Both the position numbers and the translations under genes were made by a program. Below are positions 33,292 through 42,034 of a stretch of DNA of 64,000 bases, piece by piece (the first letter of the stretch is position 1; every line of letters starts with the position of its first letter). Under the pieces are notes generated by a model. That model was not told the DNA's origin, searched no databases, and saw only the letters and a list, made by a program, of their open reading frames with translations. Location: positions 1 through 64,000 of the forward strand of contig JAPOHW010000001.1 of NCBI GenBank assembly GCA_029979265.1. The letters are read 5' to 3'. The DNA is from Actinomycetota bacterium (GTDB lineage: Bacteria; Actinomycetota; Acidimicrobiia; Acidimicrobiales; Aldehydirespiratoraceae).

Positions 33292-34805
33292 CGGTCCTCC
33301 CGGTCGAGTGCTGTGATCTGAATCGTGAAGTGGCCGTGAAAGAGCCGGGAGTCGTGGCGCTCCTGCACGGAGGTGACAAACCCGGGTGGTGCATCGAAGG
33401 CGACCGGTGCGGTCCCGGCCTGAAGTACCCACGTTCGCGGTTTCGTTCGCTCAAGGCCGTCGAGGAACGCTGCGAATTCCCCGTTGCGAAGCGAGCCGTC
33501 GTACTCGACCGTGAGGTATGCCTCGTCGAGGTAGTAGGGAAGTCCGTACAGCGTGTAGTCGGAGAAGTCGAGGTCGACGAAGACCACGATCACGTCGTCG
33601 GGCTGGTCCTGCTCGATCTGGTCGGTGGCGTCGCGAAACGCAGGCCGCCACGTTTCACCGATGGTGAGTGCAGTGTGGAGCACCGCTGACGCAACGAGTA
33701 CGCCGAACGCAATGACGGCGATGGGCCGCATCCTCGCCAGCGCAGCACCGATCAGGATCGCCAAGAAGGGGAGGATGCCGACGAAGTACCGAACGAAGAA
33801 GAGCGGCCGGAGCTGCGAGGCACCAAAGGCCAGCACGAGGGTGCCGAAGAAGGCGGCACCTACGACCACGGCGGCGAACGCCGCATCGGGTACCCCAGTG
33901 GCAACTGCGCGTAGGTGCCGACCGCCCACCACGACAAGCACGGCGAGGGGAACAAGGATGACCATGCCCTTGAACAGGTTCTCGACGTACTGGTTCATGT
34001 TCAGGCCGATCATCGAATACTCGACGAAGCCGGTGAAGAACTCGACGGGTAGCCGCACCCAGCCGCTGACGCCGGGCGAACGCAGGTGGGATACCGGGTC
34101 GTTCCCGAGCTGATAGCGAAATGTTGGGAGCCACGGTGCGAAAAGCAGACCAATTCCGATGGTGGCGATCAGCCAGCGACGGGTTCGGGTGGTGACCCCG
34201 TCGCGGAGTTCGAGTATCGCGGAGGCGCCGATTACGGCGAGCACGGTGAAGCCGGCGTAGTAGTGGGTGTACAGCGCAGCGGCGCCGAGCACGGAGTACG
34301 TCGTCCAGCTCCCCAGCGTGTTGCGCTCGCGCGCCCGGATGAGCGCCATGACCCAGGCGAGCAGGACCAGCGCAAAGAGGGCGTACATCCTCCCTTCGCG
34401 CGAGTAGTAGACGTGCATCGGCATCACGGTGAGAAGCGCCGCCGCAGCGAGTCCGGCCCGCCGACCGGCGAGACGGGTTCCGAGCACCGCAGTCAGTGCC
34501 ACGGTGGCAACACCCAACACCACGCTCGGGAAGCGCAGCATCCACTCGCCGTCGCCGAGCGTGAGCCACGGCCGAAGGATCGCTTGGGAGTAGCCGGGGG
34601 GATGGGTCCCCTCGCGAAGGAGGTCGTACGCGTCCCCCAGTGGCACGGTGGCGCGGCGCTCGCTGAGGATCTCGTTGTACCAGACACTGTCGTCGCCGAG
34701 CCGGTAGAACCGAAGGCCGGCCGCTACGACCAGAAGGATCAGGAGGGAGCGACGGTCGGTTCGAGCCTCGCTGCCGCTCACTCGCACCGCTGAGGCATCG
34801 TCCAC
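33288..34805 (-). CDS. GT39-family (PMT/ArnT-like) integral membrane glycosyltransferase
   Basis: This is a 505-residue GT-C enzyme with about ten to twelve membrane helices. The first periplasmic loop RLGDDSVWYNEILSERRAT corresponds to the region with the catalytic acidic residue in PMT/ArnT proteins, and MHVYYSREGRMYALF is the second family landmark. It transfers a sugar from a polyprenyl carrier to a protein or lipid outside the membrane. It starts with GTG, is coupled to the GT2 gene that would supply the donor, and a TATAGT -10 box lies just upstream. Confidence 0.85.
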   Translation of the reverse strand: MDDASAVRVSGSEARTDRRSLLILLVVAAGLRFYRLGDDSVWYNEILSERRATVPLGDAYDLLREGTHPPGYSQAILRPWLTLGDGEWMLRFPSVVLGVATVALTAVLGTRLAGRRAGLAAAALLTVMPMHVYYSREGRMYALFALVLLAWVMALIRARERNTLGSWTTYSVLGAAALYTHYYAGFTVLAVIGASAILELRDGVTTRTRRWLIATIGIGLLFAPWLPTFRYQLGNDPVSHLRSPGVSGWVRLPVEFFTGFVEYSMIGLNMNQYVENLFKGMVILVPLAVLVVVGGRHLRAVATGVPDAAFAAVVVGAAFFGTLVLAFGASQLRPLFFVRYFVGILPFLAILIGAALARMRPIAVIAFGVLVASAVLHTALTIGETWRPAFRDATDQIEQDQPDDVIVVFVDLDFSDYTLYGLPYYLDEAYLTVEYDGSLRNGEFAAFLDGLERTKPRTWVLQAGTAPVAFDAPPGFVTSVQERHDSRLFHGHFTIQITALDREDR

Positions 34806-34813
34806 GACAAAGG

Positions 34814-34819
34814 ACTATA
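34814..34819 (-). promoter_or_regulatory. Candidate -10 element TATAGT
   Basis: TATAGT on the minus strand lies about eight bases before the GTG of the GT39 gene. Transcription would begin almost at the start codon, giving a leaderless or nearly leaderless mRNA. No clear -35 was seen. The remaining 34820-34987 shows nothing else that I recognise. Confidence 0.35.
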
Positions 34820-34987
34820 GGCCCGTTGCTGCTGGCGAGAGATCAGGCCACGTGCCTCTCCGACAGACGCTCACCTCGGTCGATAGGTGCTCGCCATTGC
34901 GTGCGCGTGGTGGACAGACAGCGCAGGGAGGCTACACGTGGCGAGGAGTCTTCACCCCTCTTGGGGGCCACCACTGCTACCCCCGGC

Positions 34988-36181
34988 TCAGGCGGTGCGG
35001 ACCGGCAGCGTCTTTAGGCTGTTATTGAGGTTGCTGCGCTGTCGGGTCGGTATGCCGGAGAGTTCCAAGCCGGGCCAACGTTGCAGGACTTCCTCGAAAA
35101 AGACCCGTCCCTCGAGGCGGGCGAGGTGCACACCGAGACAGAAGTGGGTGGCGATACCGAACGAGAGGTGTGGGTTGGGGTGCCGTGCGACGTCGAACTC
35201 GTGCGGGTGGCTGAACACGGCGGGGTCGCGATTCGCCGCCGTGTAGATCATTGCGACTTTGTCGCCGGCTGCGATGTCGACATCGCCGAGACGGGTGTCG
35301 ACAGTGGCCGTGCGTCGGAAGTAGTGGAGCGGGTTGGCCCAGCGGAGGACCTCCTCGACGGCGGCCGGGATGGCGGACGGATTCGCTCGGAGGGTCGCCA
35401 TCTGGTCGGGGTGTTGCAGGAGCGCCAACGTGCCCGACGAGAGCATGGTGCGGGTGGTGTCGTTGCCGGCGGTCACGAGCTGGACGAAGAATCGAGCGAA
35501 GTCGACGTCGGACATCAACCGGCCGTCGAATTCCTGACCGAGGAGCACGTCGGTGAGGTCGCCCTGAGGACCGATCTGGCGCCGTGATGCGGCGAAATGC
35601 ATGGCATACATCGCCATCTCGACAGCAGCCGAGCCGCGCTCGTGCCCGTCCGCGACATCGGGATCTTGGCTGCCACTGTTTCGTTCGGCCATGGCGTGGA
35701 TCGACGGCCGATCGTCGGCCGGCAACCCCAGCAACTCCCCAAGAATCTGGCTCGGCAGGTGGGCGCAGACATCGTGGACGAACTCGAGTTCGGGGCCTTG
35801 CTCGTCGGCGTGCCTCAGGATGGTGGTGACGACGCCTCGCACCCGATCCTCGAGCCGGGCGATGACGCGAGCCATGAATTCGGGCGCAATGGGCTTGCGG
35901 TACGCCGTGTGCCGAGGTGGGTCCATCGCCAACAACATGTCGCGCATGGTCTCGAGCGCGACCGGATCAAGATTTTCGACGACGACGCCACCCTCGGTCG
36001 CACTGAAGACGTCACTGTGTTTCGAGACGTGGACGACGTCGGCGTGCCGGAGCACGGCCCAGTAGCCCGGTTCGCCGTCCATGTCGACCCACGTGACCGG
36101 CTCGGTGGCGCGCAAGACATCGAAGTGTTCGTGCGGTGGGCCGTCGACGTAGGTGTCCGGGTCGGCGATGAACCCATCCAT
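34988..36181 (-). CDS. Cytochrome P450
   Basis: This is a soluble bacterial P450 of 397 residues. The I-helix oxygen motif is TAGNDTTR, the K-helix ExxR is EEVLR, and the heme thiolate Cys is in [19 protein letters not shown]. Substrate-contact regions resemble CYP families that act on steroids, fatty acids or terpenes, but no exact family can be given. Redox partners are not encoded nearby. The start is the ATG at 36181, eight bases after the FKBP stop; the longer ORF in the track covers the FKBP gene. Confidence 0.93.
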   Translation of the reverse strand: MDGFIADPDTYVDGPPHEHFDVLRATEPVTWVDMDGEPGYWAVLRHADVVHVSKHSDVFSATEGGVVVENLDPVALETMRDMLLAMDPPRHTAYRKPIAPEFMARVIARLEDRVRGVVTTILRHADEQGPELEFVHDVCAHLPSQILGELLGLPADDRPSIHAMAERNSGSQDPDVADGHERGSAAVEMAMYAMHFAASRRQIGPQGDLTDVLLGQEFDGRLMSDVDFARFFVQLVTAGNDTTRTMLSSGTLALLQHPDQMATLRANPSAIPAAVEEVLRWANPLHYFRRTATVDTRLGDVDIAAGDKVAMIYTAANRDPAVFSHPHEFDVARHPNPHLSFGIATHFCLGVHLARLEGRVFFEEVLQRWPGLELSGIPTRQRSNLNNSLKTLPVRTA

Positions 36182-36189
36182 CGGGTCGA

Positions 36190-36567
36190 TCAGCCGATGT
36201 TGCGCAGGTCGCAGACGAAGACCAGCGTCTCGTTCGGTCCGATGACACTGCCGGCGCCGTGTTGGCCGTAGGCCATGTCGGGCGGAATGGTGAGCCTGCG
36301 CCGACCGCCGACGCGCATACCTTGCACGCCTTGGTCCCAGCCGGCGATGACCTGACCGACACCGAGCCCGAACACGAGAGGTTCGCCCCGGTTCCACGAT
36401 GCGTCGAACTCGTTGCCGGTCGACCAAGAGACTCCTACGTAATCGACGCTCACCTGCATGCCCGCAGTGGCCTCTGGACCGTCGCCGACCACGAGGTCCT
36501 CGATCTCGAGTTCGACGGGTGGGTCGGTCTCGGGGACGCTGACCTCGGGCTTGGTGTGGATGTCCAT
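36190..36567 (-). CDS. FKBP-type peptidyl-prolyl cis-trans isomerase
   Basis: This is a 125-residue single-domain FKBP with no signal peptide, so it acts in the cytoplasm. Conserved parts are GMQVSVDYVGV, FDASWNRGEPLVFGLGVGQV, IAGWDQGVQGMRVGGRRRLT and IPPDMAYGQHGAG. It speeds proline isomerisation in protein folding. It probably shares a transcript with the P450 that follows. Confidence 0.93.
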   Translation of the reverse strand: MDIHTKPEVSVPETDPPVELEIEDLVVGDGPEATAGMQVSVDYVGVSWSTGNEFDASWNRGEPLVFGLGVGQVIAGWDQGVQGMRVGGRRRLTIPPDMAYGQHGAGSVIGPNETLVFVCDLRNIG

Positions 36568-36712
36568 CGTCGAAACCTAGCTGGCGAGCCGGATCGGGAC
36601 GGCACCGGGCCTGAACCCATGCTGCGGGCCAGGTGTGGCAAAGCAGAACGGAACCTATACGGTCGAAGTGCGGTCACGTGAGTGGCCAGATGTCCGTTCA
36701 CGAGGAGGCACC

Positions 36713-36988
36713 ATGGCTACCGGTCGATCCAGCTTTGCAAAGCGTCAGCGTGACATGGCCAAAAAGGCGAAGGCAGCAGCCAAGCGGGAGCGCAAGCTCG
36801 AAAAGAGCGACGAGTTCGACGAGCTCGACGACGACGTTGTCGAAGAAGAGACCGGGCCCACGCTCTCCAACGAGGAGATCATGGAGCGCGTCGCCGAACT
36901 GCACCGTCGCTACGACGATGGCCAGATGGATCTCGACACCTTCGACGAGCTCAAGGCCGACCTCATGGACCAGATGGTGATCGACTGA
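36713..36988 (+). CDS. Small charged protein with SHOCT-like C-terminus
   Basis: This 91-residue cytoplasmic protein starts at an ATG with a strong GAGGAGGCACC ribosome site; the ORF track start at 36635 has none. The first 35 residues are Lys/Arg/Ala-rich and the middle is very acidic (EFDELDDDVVEEE). The end, LSNEEIMERVAELHRRYDDG then a Phe/Leu-rich helix, resembles the short C-terminal SHOCT domain. It may bind nucleic acid through the basic part. The function is unknown. Confidence 0.75.
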   Translation: MATGRSSFAKRQRDMAKKAKAAAKRERKLEKSDEFDELDDDVVEEETGPTLSNEEIMERVAELHRRYDDGQMDLDTFDELKADLMDQMVID

Positions 36989-37009
36989 CCGTCACCACTG
37001 CGTGCCGGA

Positions 37010-37900
37010 TCAGGGTCTGACCGCCTCGAAGCGGTCCCCGTCGAAGAGCGGTTCGATCGCCAGGGCATCACGGTCCCGAGCGAGCTGCTCCGGATCGGGC
37101 ATGGTGCCGTCGAATGCCGACGCAGCCCGGAACACGTCGTCGAGCAGACGAGCGTCGCTGGTGGTGTTGAGGAACACATCGGCTGTGGCCAGCACGAATT
37201 CGACTGCTCGGCGAAGGGGCTGGGGGTCTTCGATTGGCTGGTACCACGAGAAATGCGGCTGCTCGGGGTCGGCCCAGCGGCGTCGGGCAATCGACTTGAT
37301 GGTCTGCATTGCGATGCCACCGGAGCGGCAGCGCCGTTGCAGGGCGGCCACGTCGGAGCGATAGGTGTCGATCGCTGCGAGGTTGTGGTTCCAGGGGTAC
37401 AACACTGCCGCGAACGGCGCTTCGGCAAGACTGCGGATGTGCATGCGGGGGATGCGCAGGCCGTGGCCGGTGACCCCGACGAATCGGCACAGGCCCTCGT
37501 CGCAGGCGCGGAACAGGGCCTCGACGGCACCGCCGGGACCGTGGGCCTCGCGCCATTCGTCTTCCTCGACCAGATTGTGGAGCTGGATCATGTCGACGGA
37601 ATCGACGCCCATTCGCTCCAGGCTCCGTTCCAGCGATTTTCGAGCAGCCGATCCGTTGCGCTCGCCGGTCTTGGTTGCGAGGAAGATGTCGTTGCGGTGG
37701 TCCTGCAGGTAGTCGTGGAGACGGTCTTCGCTGGCTCCGTAGCTGGCCGCCGTGTCGAAATGGTTCACCCCGGCAGCGCAGACCTGCTCGATGGTGCTGT
37801 CGGCTCGCGTCTGGCTCATTCCACCGAGTGCCGCGGCCCCGAAGATGATGCGGCTGCTTTCATGGCCGGTCGAGCCGAATGGTGTACGCAGCAGTGTCAT
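37010..37900 (-). CDS. Aldo/keto reductase-family protein
   Basis: This is a 296-residue NADPH-type TIM-barrel reductase. The catalytic set is Asp and Tyr in FDTAASYGASEDRL, Lys in FLATKTGER and His in MIQLHNL. The region around residues 190-215 is more divergent, and the C-terminal cofactor-binding part is shorter than in most members. The substrate is unknown. The start codon overlaps the stop of engB-side gene order as ATGA, so it is translated with engB downstream. Confidence 0.85.
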   Translation of the reverse strand: MTLLRTPFGSTGHESSRIIFGAAALGGMSQTRADSTIEQVCAAGVNHFDTAASYGASEDRLHDYLQDHRNDIFLATKTGERNGSAARKSLERSLERMGVDSVDMIQLHNLVEEDEWREAHGPGGAVEALFRACDEGLCRFVGVTGHGLRIPRMHIRSLAEAPFAAVLYPWNHNLAAIDTYRSDVAALQRRCRSGGIAMQTIKSIARRRWADPEQPHFSWYQPIEDPQPLRRAVEFVLATADVFLNTTSDARLLDDVFRAASAFDGTMPDPEQLARDRDALAIEPLFDGDRFEAVRP

Positions 37901-38493
37901 GATGCTCCGAGGAGGTCGCGGATCCGTGATCGCAGCTCAGGAATCCCGGTTCCCTTCTCGGCGCTCACCCAGGTGACCTCCGAGCGCTGCACCTCCAGCT
38001 TGTCAGTCAGTTCGGTTCGGCGCTTCTTCGACCTCGACGGTTTGACCTTGTCGGCCTTAGTAGCCACGTACGTGATCGGCCGTCCCAGCGATTCGAGCCA
38101 TTCGACAGTCTGCAGGTCCAGTGCGGTCGGACCGACGGCGCCGTCGATCAACAACACCACCGACACGAGGTTCTCCCGTTCCTCGATGTAGGTGCTGAGC
38201 ATCGTTGCCCACTTCGCCTGCTCTGCCTTGGACACCCTGGCGAAGCCATAACCGGGGAGGTCCATCAGCCAGCGAAGAGAATGCGCCGGCGCAAGCTCGA
38301 ACGCATTCATCAGCCGAGTCGCTCCGGGCGTTTTCGAGGTCTTTGCAAGGTTCTTGCGCTGGGCGAGCGCATTGAGCAGCGAAGACTTGCCGACATTGCT
38401 ACGGCCGACGAATGCGACCTCGGTGTTGACATGGGGAAGGTCGTCGATGTCGACATAGGAACGGACGAAGCGGAGATCGAGGGGACCGGCCAC
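37897..38493 (-). CDS. engB: Ribosome biogenesis GTPase EngB (YihA/YsxC)
   Basis: This is a 198-residue TrmE-Era-EngA-EngB family GTPase. The G1 motif is VAFVGRSNVGKSSLLNAL, the switch is KTSKTPGATRLMNAFEL, G3 is MDLPGYGFA and G4 is VATKADKVK. It helps assemble the large ribosomal subunit. The GTG at 38493 gives the standard short N-terminus; the 459-residue ORF of the track includes the shadow of the divergent SDR. It is coupled to the aldo/keto reductase gene upstream (ATGA). Confidence 0.95.
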   Translation of the reverse strand: MAGPLDLRFVRSYVDIDDLPHVNTEVAFVGRSNVGKSSLLNALAQRKNLAKTSKTPGATRLMNAFELAPAHSLRWLMDLPGYGFARVSKAEQAKWATMLSTYIEERENLVSVVLLIDGAVGPTALDLQTVEWLESLGRPITYVATKADKVKPSRSKKRRTELTDKLEVQRSEVTWVSAEKGTGIPELRSRIRDLLGAS

Positions 38494-38559
38494 ACGGCGA
38501 CGGTACCGGGTGACAGCGCCGGCGATGTGCCCGATCACCGTCCGCTCTACCATCCCGCC

Positions 38560-39321
38560 ATGACAGATCTTCGCGGACGAACAGTGCTCATCACCGGCGG
38601 CAACGGGGGGATCGGCCTCGGGATCGGCAAGGCGTGCGCTGCGGCCGGCGCCAACATCGTGGCCTGGGGGCGCAACCAGGAGAAGAACACCAACGCGGCG
38701 GCGGAGCTGCGATCGATTGGGGTCGAAGCTCATGTGCTCGAGATCGACGCCTCCGACGAGGCCGCCATCGACGCAGGTTTCGCCCAATCGGTCGATCTCG
38801 CAGGGGGACGCATCGACTCGGTCTTTGCGAACGCCGGCGTCGGGGGCAGTGGTGCAAGGTTCCCCGAGGTGAGTCTCGAGGAGTGGCGACGGGTGATGAC
38901 GACCAACCTCGACGGGGTGTTCCTGCTGTTCCGGGCTGCGGCCCGTCACATGATCGAGCACGGCCACGGTGGTGCGCTCGTCGCCACGTCGTCGACGTCG
39001 GCCATCCATGGGGCTGCTGGCAACGAGGCGTACGGCACCTCCAAAACGGCCCTGCTCGGCTTCTGTCGAGCATTGGCGGTGAACCTTGCCCGGCACCAGA
39101 TCAGGGTCAACGCGCTGCTTCCCGGCTGGACGATCACCGAACTCGCTTCGTTCGGCTACGCCAACGACACGTTCCGTGATGCGACGCTGAAGCGCACCCC
39201 GGTGCGCAGGTGGGCCGACCCCGACGAGATGGGGGCTGCGGGCGTGTTCCTCGCAGACCCGACCGCCACCTATCACACCGGCGATTCCATCGTCGTGGAC
39301 GGCGGCTACACGATCTTCTAG
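38560..39321 (+). CDS. SDR-family oxidoreductase
   Basis: This is a 253-residue short-chain dehydrogenase with TGGNGGIGLGIG, ANAGVGG in the NAG position, the serine in ATSSTSA, the Tyr/Lys pair in AYGTSK and a C-terminal GDSIVVDGGYTIF. The start ATG at 38560 gives the normal N-terminus. It is divergent from engB with 66 bases between. The substrate is unknown. Confidence 0.9.
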   Translation: MTDLRGRTVLITGGNGGIGLGIGKACAAAGANIVAWGRNQEKNTNAAAELRSIGVEAHVLEIDASDEAAIDAGFAQSVDLAGGRIDSVFANAGVGGSGARFPEVSLEEWRRVMTTNLDGVFLLFRAAARHMIEHGHGGALVATSSTSAIHGAAGNEAYGTSKTALLGFCRALAVNLARHQIRVNALLPGWTITELASFGYANDTFRDATLKRTPVRRWADPDEMGAAGVFLADPTATYHTGDSIVVDGGYTIF

Positions 39322-39362
39322 GCACAGCGGGGTGTTGCCGCTCGGTGCCCGGCACGGTGCAG

Positions 39363-39395
39363 GATGGGGCGATGTTCCAAGATGGGGCGATGTTC
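39363..39395. repeat. 18-bp-spaced direct repeat carrying two start codons
   Basis: GATGGGGCGATGTTC occurs twice, offset by 18 bases, at the beginning of the GH3 gene. Each copy carries an in-frame ATG-TTC (39372 and 39390), so the duplication adds six codons (MFQDGA) to the N-terminus or supplies a second start. Confidence 0.75.
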
Positions 39396-40691
39396 AGGGC
39401 GAGGGTCTTCGCAGTCGGTGCGGTGATCGTCACCTCGAGCATCGTCACCTTCCTGGTGCTCGATTCGACGGGTGAGCGTGGTGCGACCGAACCAGCACCA
39501 ACGACACGCTCGTCAAGCTCGACATCGACGACGAGCACCTCGACGACCGCCGTGACCACGACGACCACCACGACCACCACGACCACGCTGGCCCCCGATG
39601 TCGTGCGAATCGCCGAGGAACTCGCCGTCCTCGGAATCGACGGACAGGCTCGACAGGTGGTGATGCTCGGCGTGCGTGGCGACCTTGTCGAGGGGTTGAT
39701 CGCCGAACTGGGTGACGCCTGCATCGGGGGCGTCTTCGTCGCCGGCAACGCCGACAACTGGGAGCCGCACGACTCGTTCGATGCCGCGAAAGCTGCGATC
39801 GAGCGGCTGGCAGGCGCTGCTGCGGGCTGCGGCTCGTATCCGCTCGTCGCTACCGACGCAGAAGCCGGTACCCGGGTGCTCAAGGTGCCAGTGTCCCCCT
39901 TGCCCGACCCTGCAACCCTGGAGGCGAATCACCAGGTCGATCCTGCGACGACGAGTGAGGGCCTTGCCCCTGCCGCCGAAGCCTTTGCTCGTCAACTCGC
40001 CCAGGCAGGTGTGCACGTGAACTTCGGTGTGGTCGCCGATGTCGATGTTGGCGCCGGGTATTACATGGATCGCCAGCGGCGGTCGTTCGGTGACGACCCG
40101 GCGACCGTCACCGCCATCACCGAGGCCTTGGTGGAGGGGCACTGCCGAGCCGGTCTCGCTGCGACCCTCAAGCATTTTCCGAACCAGGGGTCGACGGTAG
40201 AGGACCCGCACGAGCTCGACTCGTTCTCGGCCACGACGCCGGCGGAGTGGGCCGAGTTCGGTGCGCAGCCGTACCGCGACACGAGGGCGCCCCTCGTGAT
40301 GACGGGGCACATTCGCTTCGAAGGTGTCGATGGCGGGTTGCCTGCGACGCTGTCGACCGAGATCACCTCGTGGCTGCGCAGCGACCTCGGGTACGAAGGT
40401 GTGATCGTCACCGACGACATGCATGTTATGCGAGGGGTCGGGGTGGATCTCTCCCCAGGCGAGCGTGCCGTTGCTGCACTTCGGGCTGGAGCTGACCTCG
40501 CCCTGTTCGTGGGGGTCGACAACGGCGCAGAGATCGTGGAGGCAATCGTTGCCGAGGCGCAGGTCGATCCGATGTTTGCGACTCGTCTGTCGGAAGCTGC
40601 CGCACGGGTTCTGCGGCTCAAGGGCGGGTTGGGGCTGCTGCCAGGGGCCGTCGCCGACTGGTTCGAATGGTGCGGCACCAGAGCCGAGTGA
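39372..40691 (+). CDS. Exported glycoside hydrolase family 3 (NagZ-like) protein
   Basis: This is a 439-residue protein with an N-terminal membrane segment (VFAVGAVIVTSSIVTFLVL), a Thr/Ser linker to about residue 73, and a GH3 N-terminal barrel. The nucleophile Asp is in VIVTDDMHVMRGV. The usual KHFPGHGD loop reads KHFPNQGSTVEDPHELD: the Asp-x-His dyad (DPH) is present but the GHGD part is changed. NagZ removes N-acetylglucosamine from muropeptides; this one is exported and may have altered specificity. An ATG at 39390 is an alternative start. Confidence 0.82.
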   Translation: MFQDGAMFRARVFAVGAVIVTSSIVTFLVLDSTGERGATEPAPTTRSSSSTSTTSTSTTAVTTTTTTTTTTTLAPDVVRIAEELAVLGIDGQARQVVMLGVRGDLVEGLIAELGDACIGGVFVAGNADNWEPHDSFDAAKAAIERLAGAAAGCGSYPLVATDAEAGTRVLKVPVSPLPDPATLEANHQVDPATTSEGLAPAAEAFARQLAQAGVHVNFGVVADVDVGAGYYMDRQRRSFGDDPATVTAITEALVEGHCRAGLAATLKHFPNQGSTVEDPHELDSFSATTPAEWAEFGAQPYRDTRAPLVMTGHIRFEGVDGGLPATLSTEITSWLRSDLGYEGVIVTDDMHVMRGVGVDLSPGERAVAALRAGADLALFVGVDNGAEIVEAIVAEAQVDPMFATRLSEAAARVLRLKGGLGLLPGAVADWFEWCGTRAE

Positions 40692-40757
40692 TCAGGAGCA
40701 ATCGTTTTTCGGTGGCGACTACGGTGCAGCCACGTCGAACACGAGTCGGAGGGTGAC

Positions 40758-41492
40758 ATGGGGGAATTGGACGGCAAGGTCGCGTTGGTGACGGGTTCGT
40801 CGAGCGGCATCGGCGAGGCGTCCGCCCGGATGCTTGCGGCGGCTGGTGCCCACGTGATGGTGAACTCGTCGTCATCGGTGGAAGCAGGTACGGCGATCGC
40901 CAACGAACTCCCGACCGAATCCGACTATCTCCGAGGCGACATCTCCGACGAGGCCCAGTGCGAGGCCCTCGTGGCAGGAACGGTCGATCGGTTCGGCAAG
41001 CTCGACATCCTCGTCAACAACGCCGGATGGACGACGCGACTGGACCATGCCGACCTGTCGCTCATGACCAACGACGTCTTGTTCAAGACGATCGAGGTCA
41101 ATGTCTACGGCACGTGGTGGATGAGCAAGGCCGCCATGCCACACCTGAAAGCACAGGAAGGCACGATCGTGAACGTCACGTCGATCGCAGGCCTGCGGCC
41201 CCTCGGGTCCTCGCTGGCGTACGGCATGGCAAAGGCTGCGCTCAATTCGCTCACCGAGGACATGGCCAAGTTCCAGAAGCCCGTTCGGGTCAATGCGGTC
41301 GCGCCGGGTCTGGTGGCCACGCCGTGGACATCGGACTGGGACGATCTGCACGCCGGGATCGCAGCGATGGTGCCGTGCGGCCGATCGGCCACGCCGGAGG
41401 ACTGCGCCCAAGCGGTGATGACGTGCATCACCAACACCTACATGAACGGCACGATCCTCAAGGTCGACGGCGGAACGACGCTGGCGCTGTAG
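40758..41492 (+). CDS. SDR-family oxidoreductase
   Basis: This is a 244-residue short-chain dehydrogenase with the cofactor motif TGSSSGIGEASARML, NNAGWTT, the serine in NVTSIAGL, the Tyr/Lys pair in AYGMAK and the C-terminal NGTILKVDGGTTLAL. The size and order are those of FabG-like enzymes, but there is no fatty acid gene nearby. The start has a GGAGGGTGAC ribosome site. It is convergent with the SRPBCC gene. Confidence 0.9.
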   Translation: MGELDGKVALVTGSSSGIGEASARMLAAAGAHVMVNSSSSVEAGTAIANELPTESDYLRGDISDEAQCEALVAGTVDRFGKLDILVNNAGWTTRLDHADLSLMTNDVLFKTIEVNVYGTWWMSKAAMPHLKAQEGTIVNVTSIAGLRPLGSSLAYGMAKAALNSLTEDMAKFQKPVRVNAVAPGLVATPWTSDWDDLHAGIAAMVPCGRSATPEDCAQAVMTCITNTYMNGTILKVDGGTTLAL

Positions 41493-41524
41493 CCGGCGCT
41501 CGGCTTGGCGCGCCGCCCGGGTGG

Positions 41525-41995
41525 TCAGCGCTCGAGCGCCGCGGCGAGCCGCTCGAGCGTGGTGGAAGCAGTCTCGTTGTTGCGAACGGAGCGATCGCCG
41601 ACACCGGAGACCTCCTTGGATCGTGCGAGAGATTCCTCGGGCCGGAGGTCGTCCCAGCTCTCGGTGACGCGGGTCCCGCCGTCGATCGCTTCGAGGTCGT
41701 AGCGCCAGTTGGCGAAATGGAAGTCGCTGCGGCCGATCATCGCCTTGAAGTGGAACGCGACGCCGGGCTCGCACCTGTCGATCTCGGCATGGGTGCTCCA
41801 CTCCTTGTCGCCGTTTCGGTTGTGACCGTCGAATCGAGCACCGACGACCGGCTGATCGTGGCCCTCCTGCCATTCGCAGGTGTGGCACTCCGGTGACCAT
41901 TCCCCCATGCGCGTGATGTCGGAGATTGCCGCCCACACGGTCATCGGGTCGGCGGCGATGTCGCGGGTGACGGATCCGGTTCGTTCGTGTTCCAT
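41525..41995 (-). CDS. SRPBCC-family (polyketide cyclase/START-like) protein
   Basis: This is a 156-residue protein with the start of a lipid/ligand-binding helix-grip fold: SVTRDIAADPMTVWAAISDI, TRMGEWSPECHTCEW, then GGTRVTESWDD near residue 115. Such proteins bind hydrophobic ligands or act as cyclases. The ATG at 41995 is preferred over the GTG at 42022. The ligand is unknown. It lies 39 bases after the GAPDH gene. Confidence 0.8.
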   Translation of the reverse strand: MEHERTGSVTRDIAADPMTVWAAISDITRMGEWSPECHTCEWQEGHDQPVVGARFDGHNRNGDKEWSTHAEIDRCEPGVAFHFKAMIGRSDFHFANWRYDLEAIDGGTRVTESWDDLRPEESLARSKEVSGVGDRSVRNNETASTTLERLAAALER

Positions 41996-42034
41996 CCGAC
42001 GACCGTAGTGGTGCGACCCCACTGGGGTGAAGTG

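Noticed and set aside
34806-34987. Possible tRNA or small RNA in the largest gap
   Set aside because: No cloverleaf or stable long hairpin was seen; only a -10-like box for the GT39 gene.
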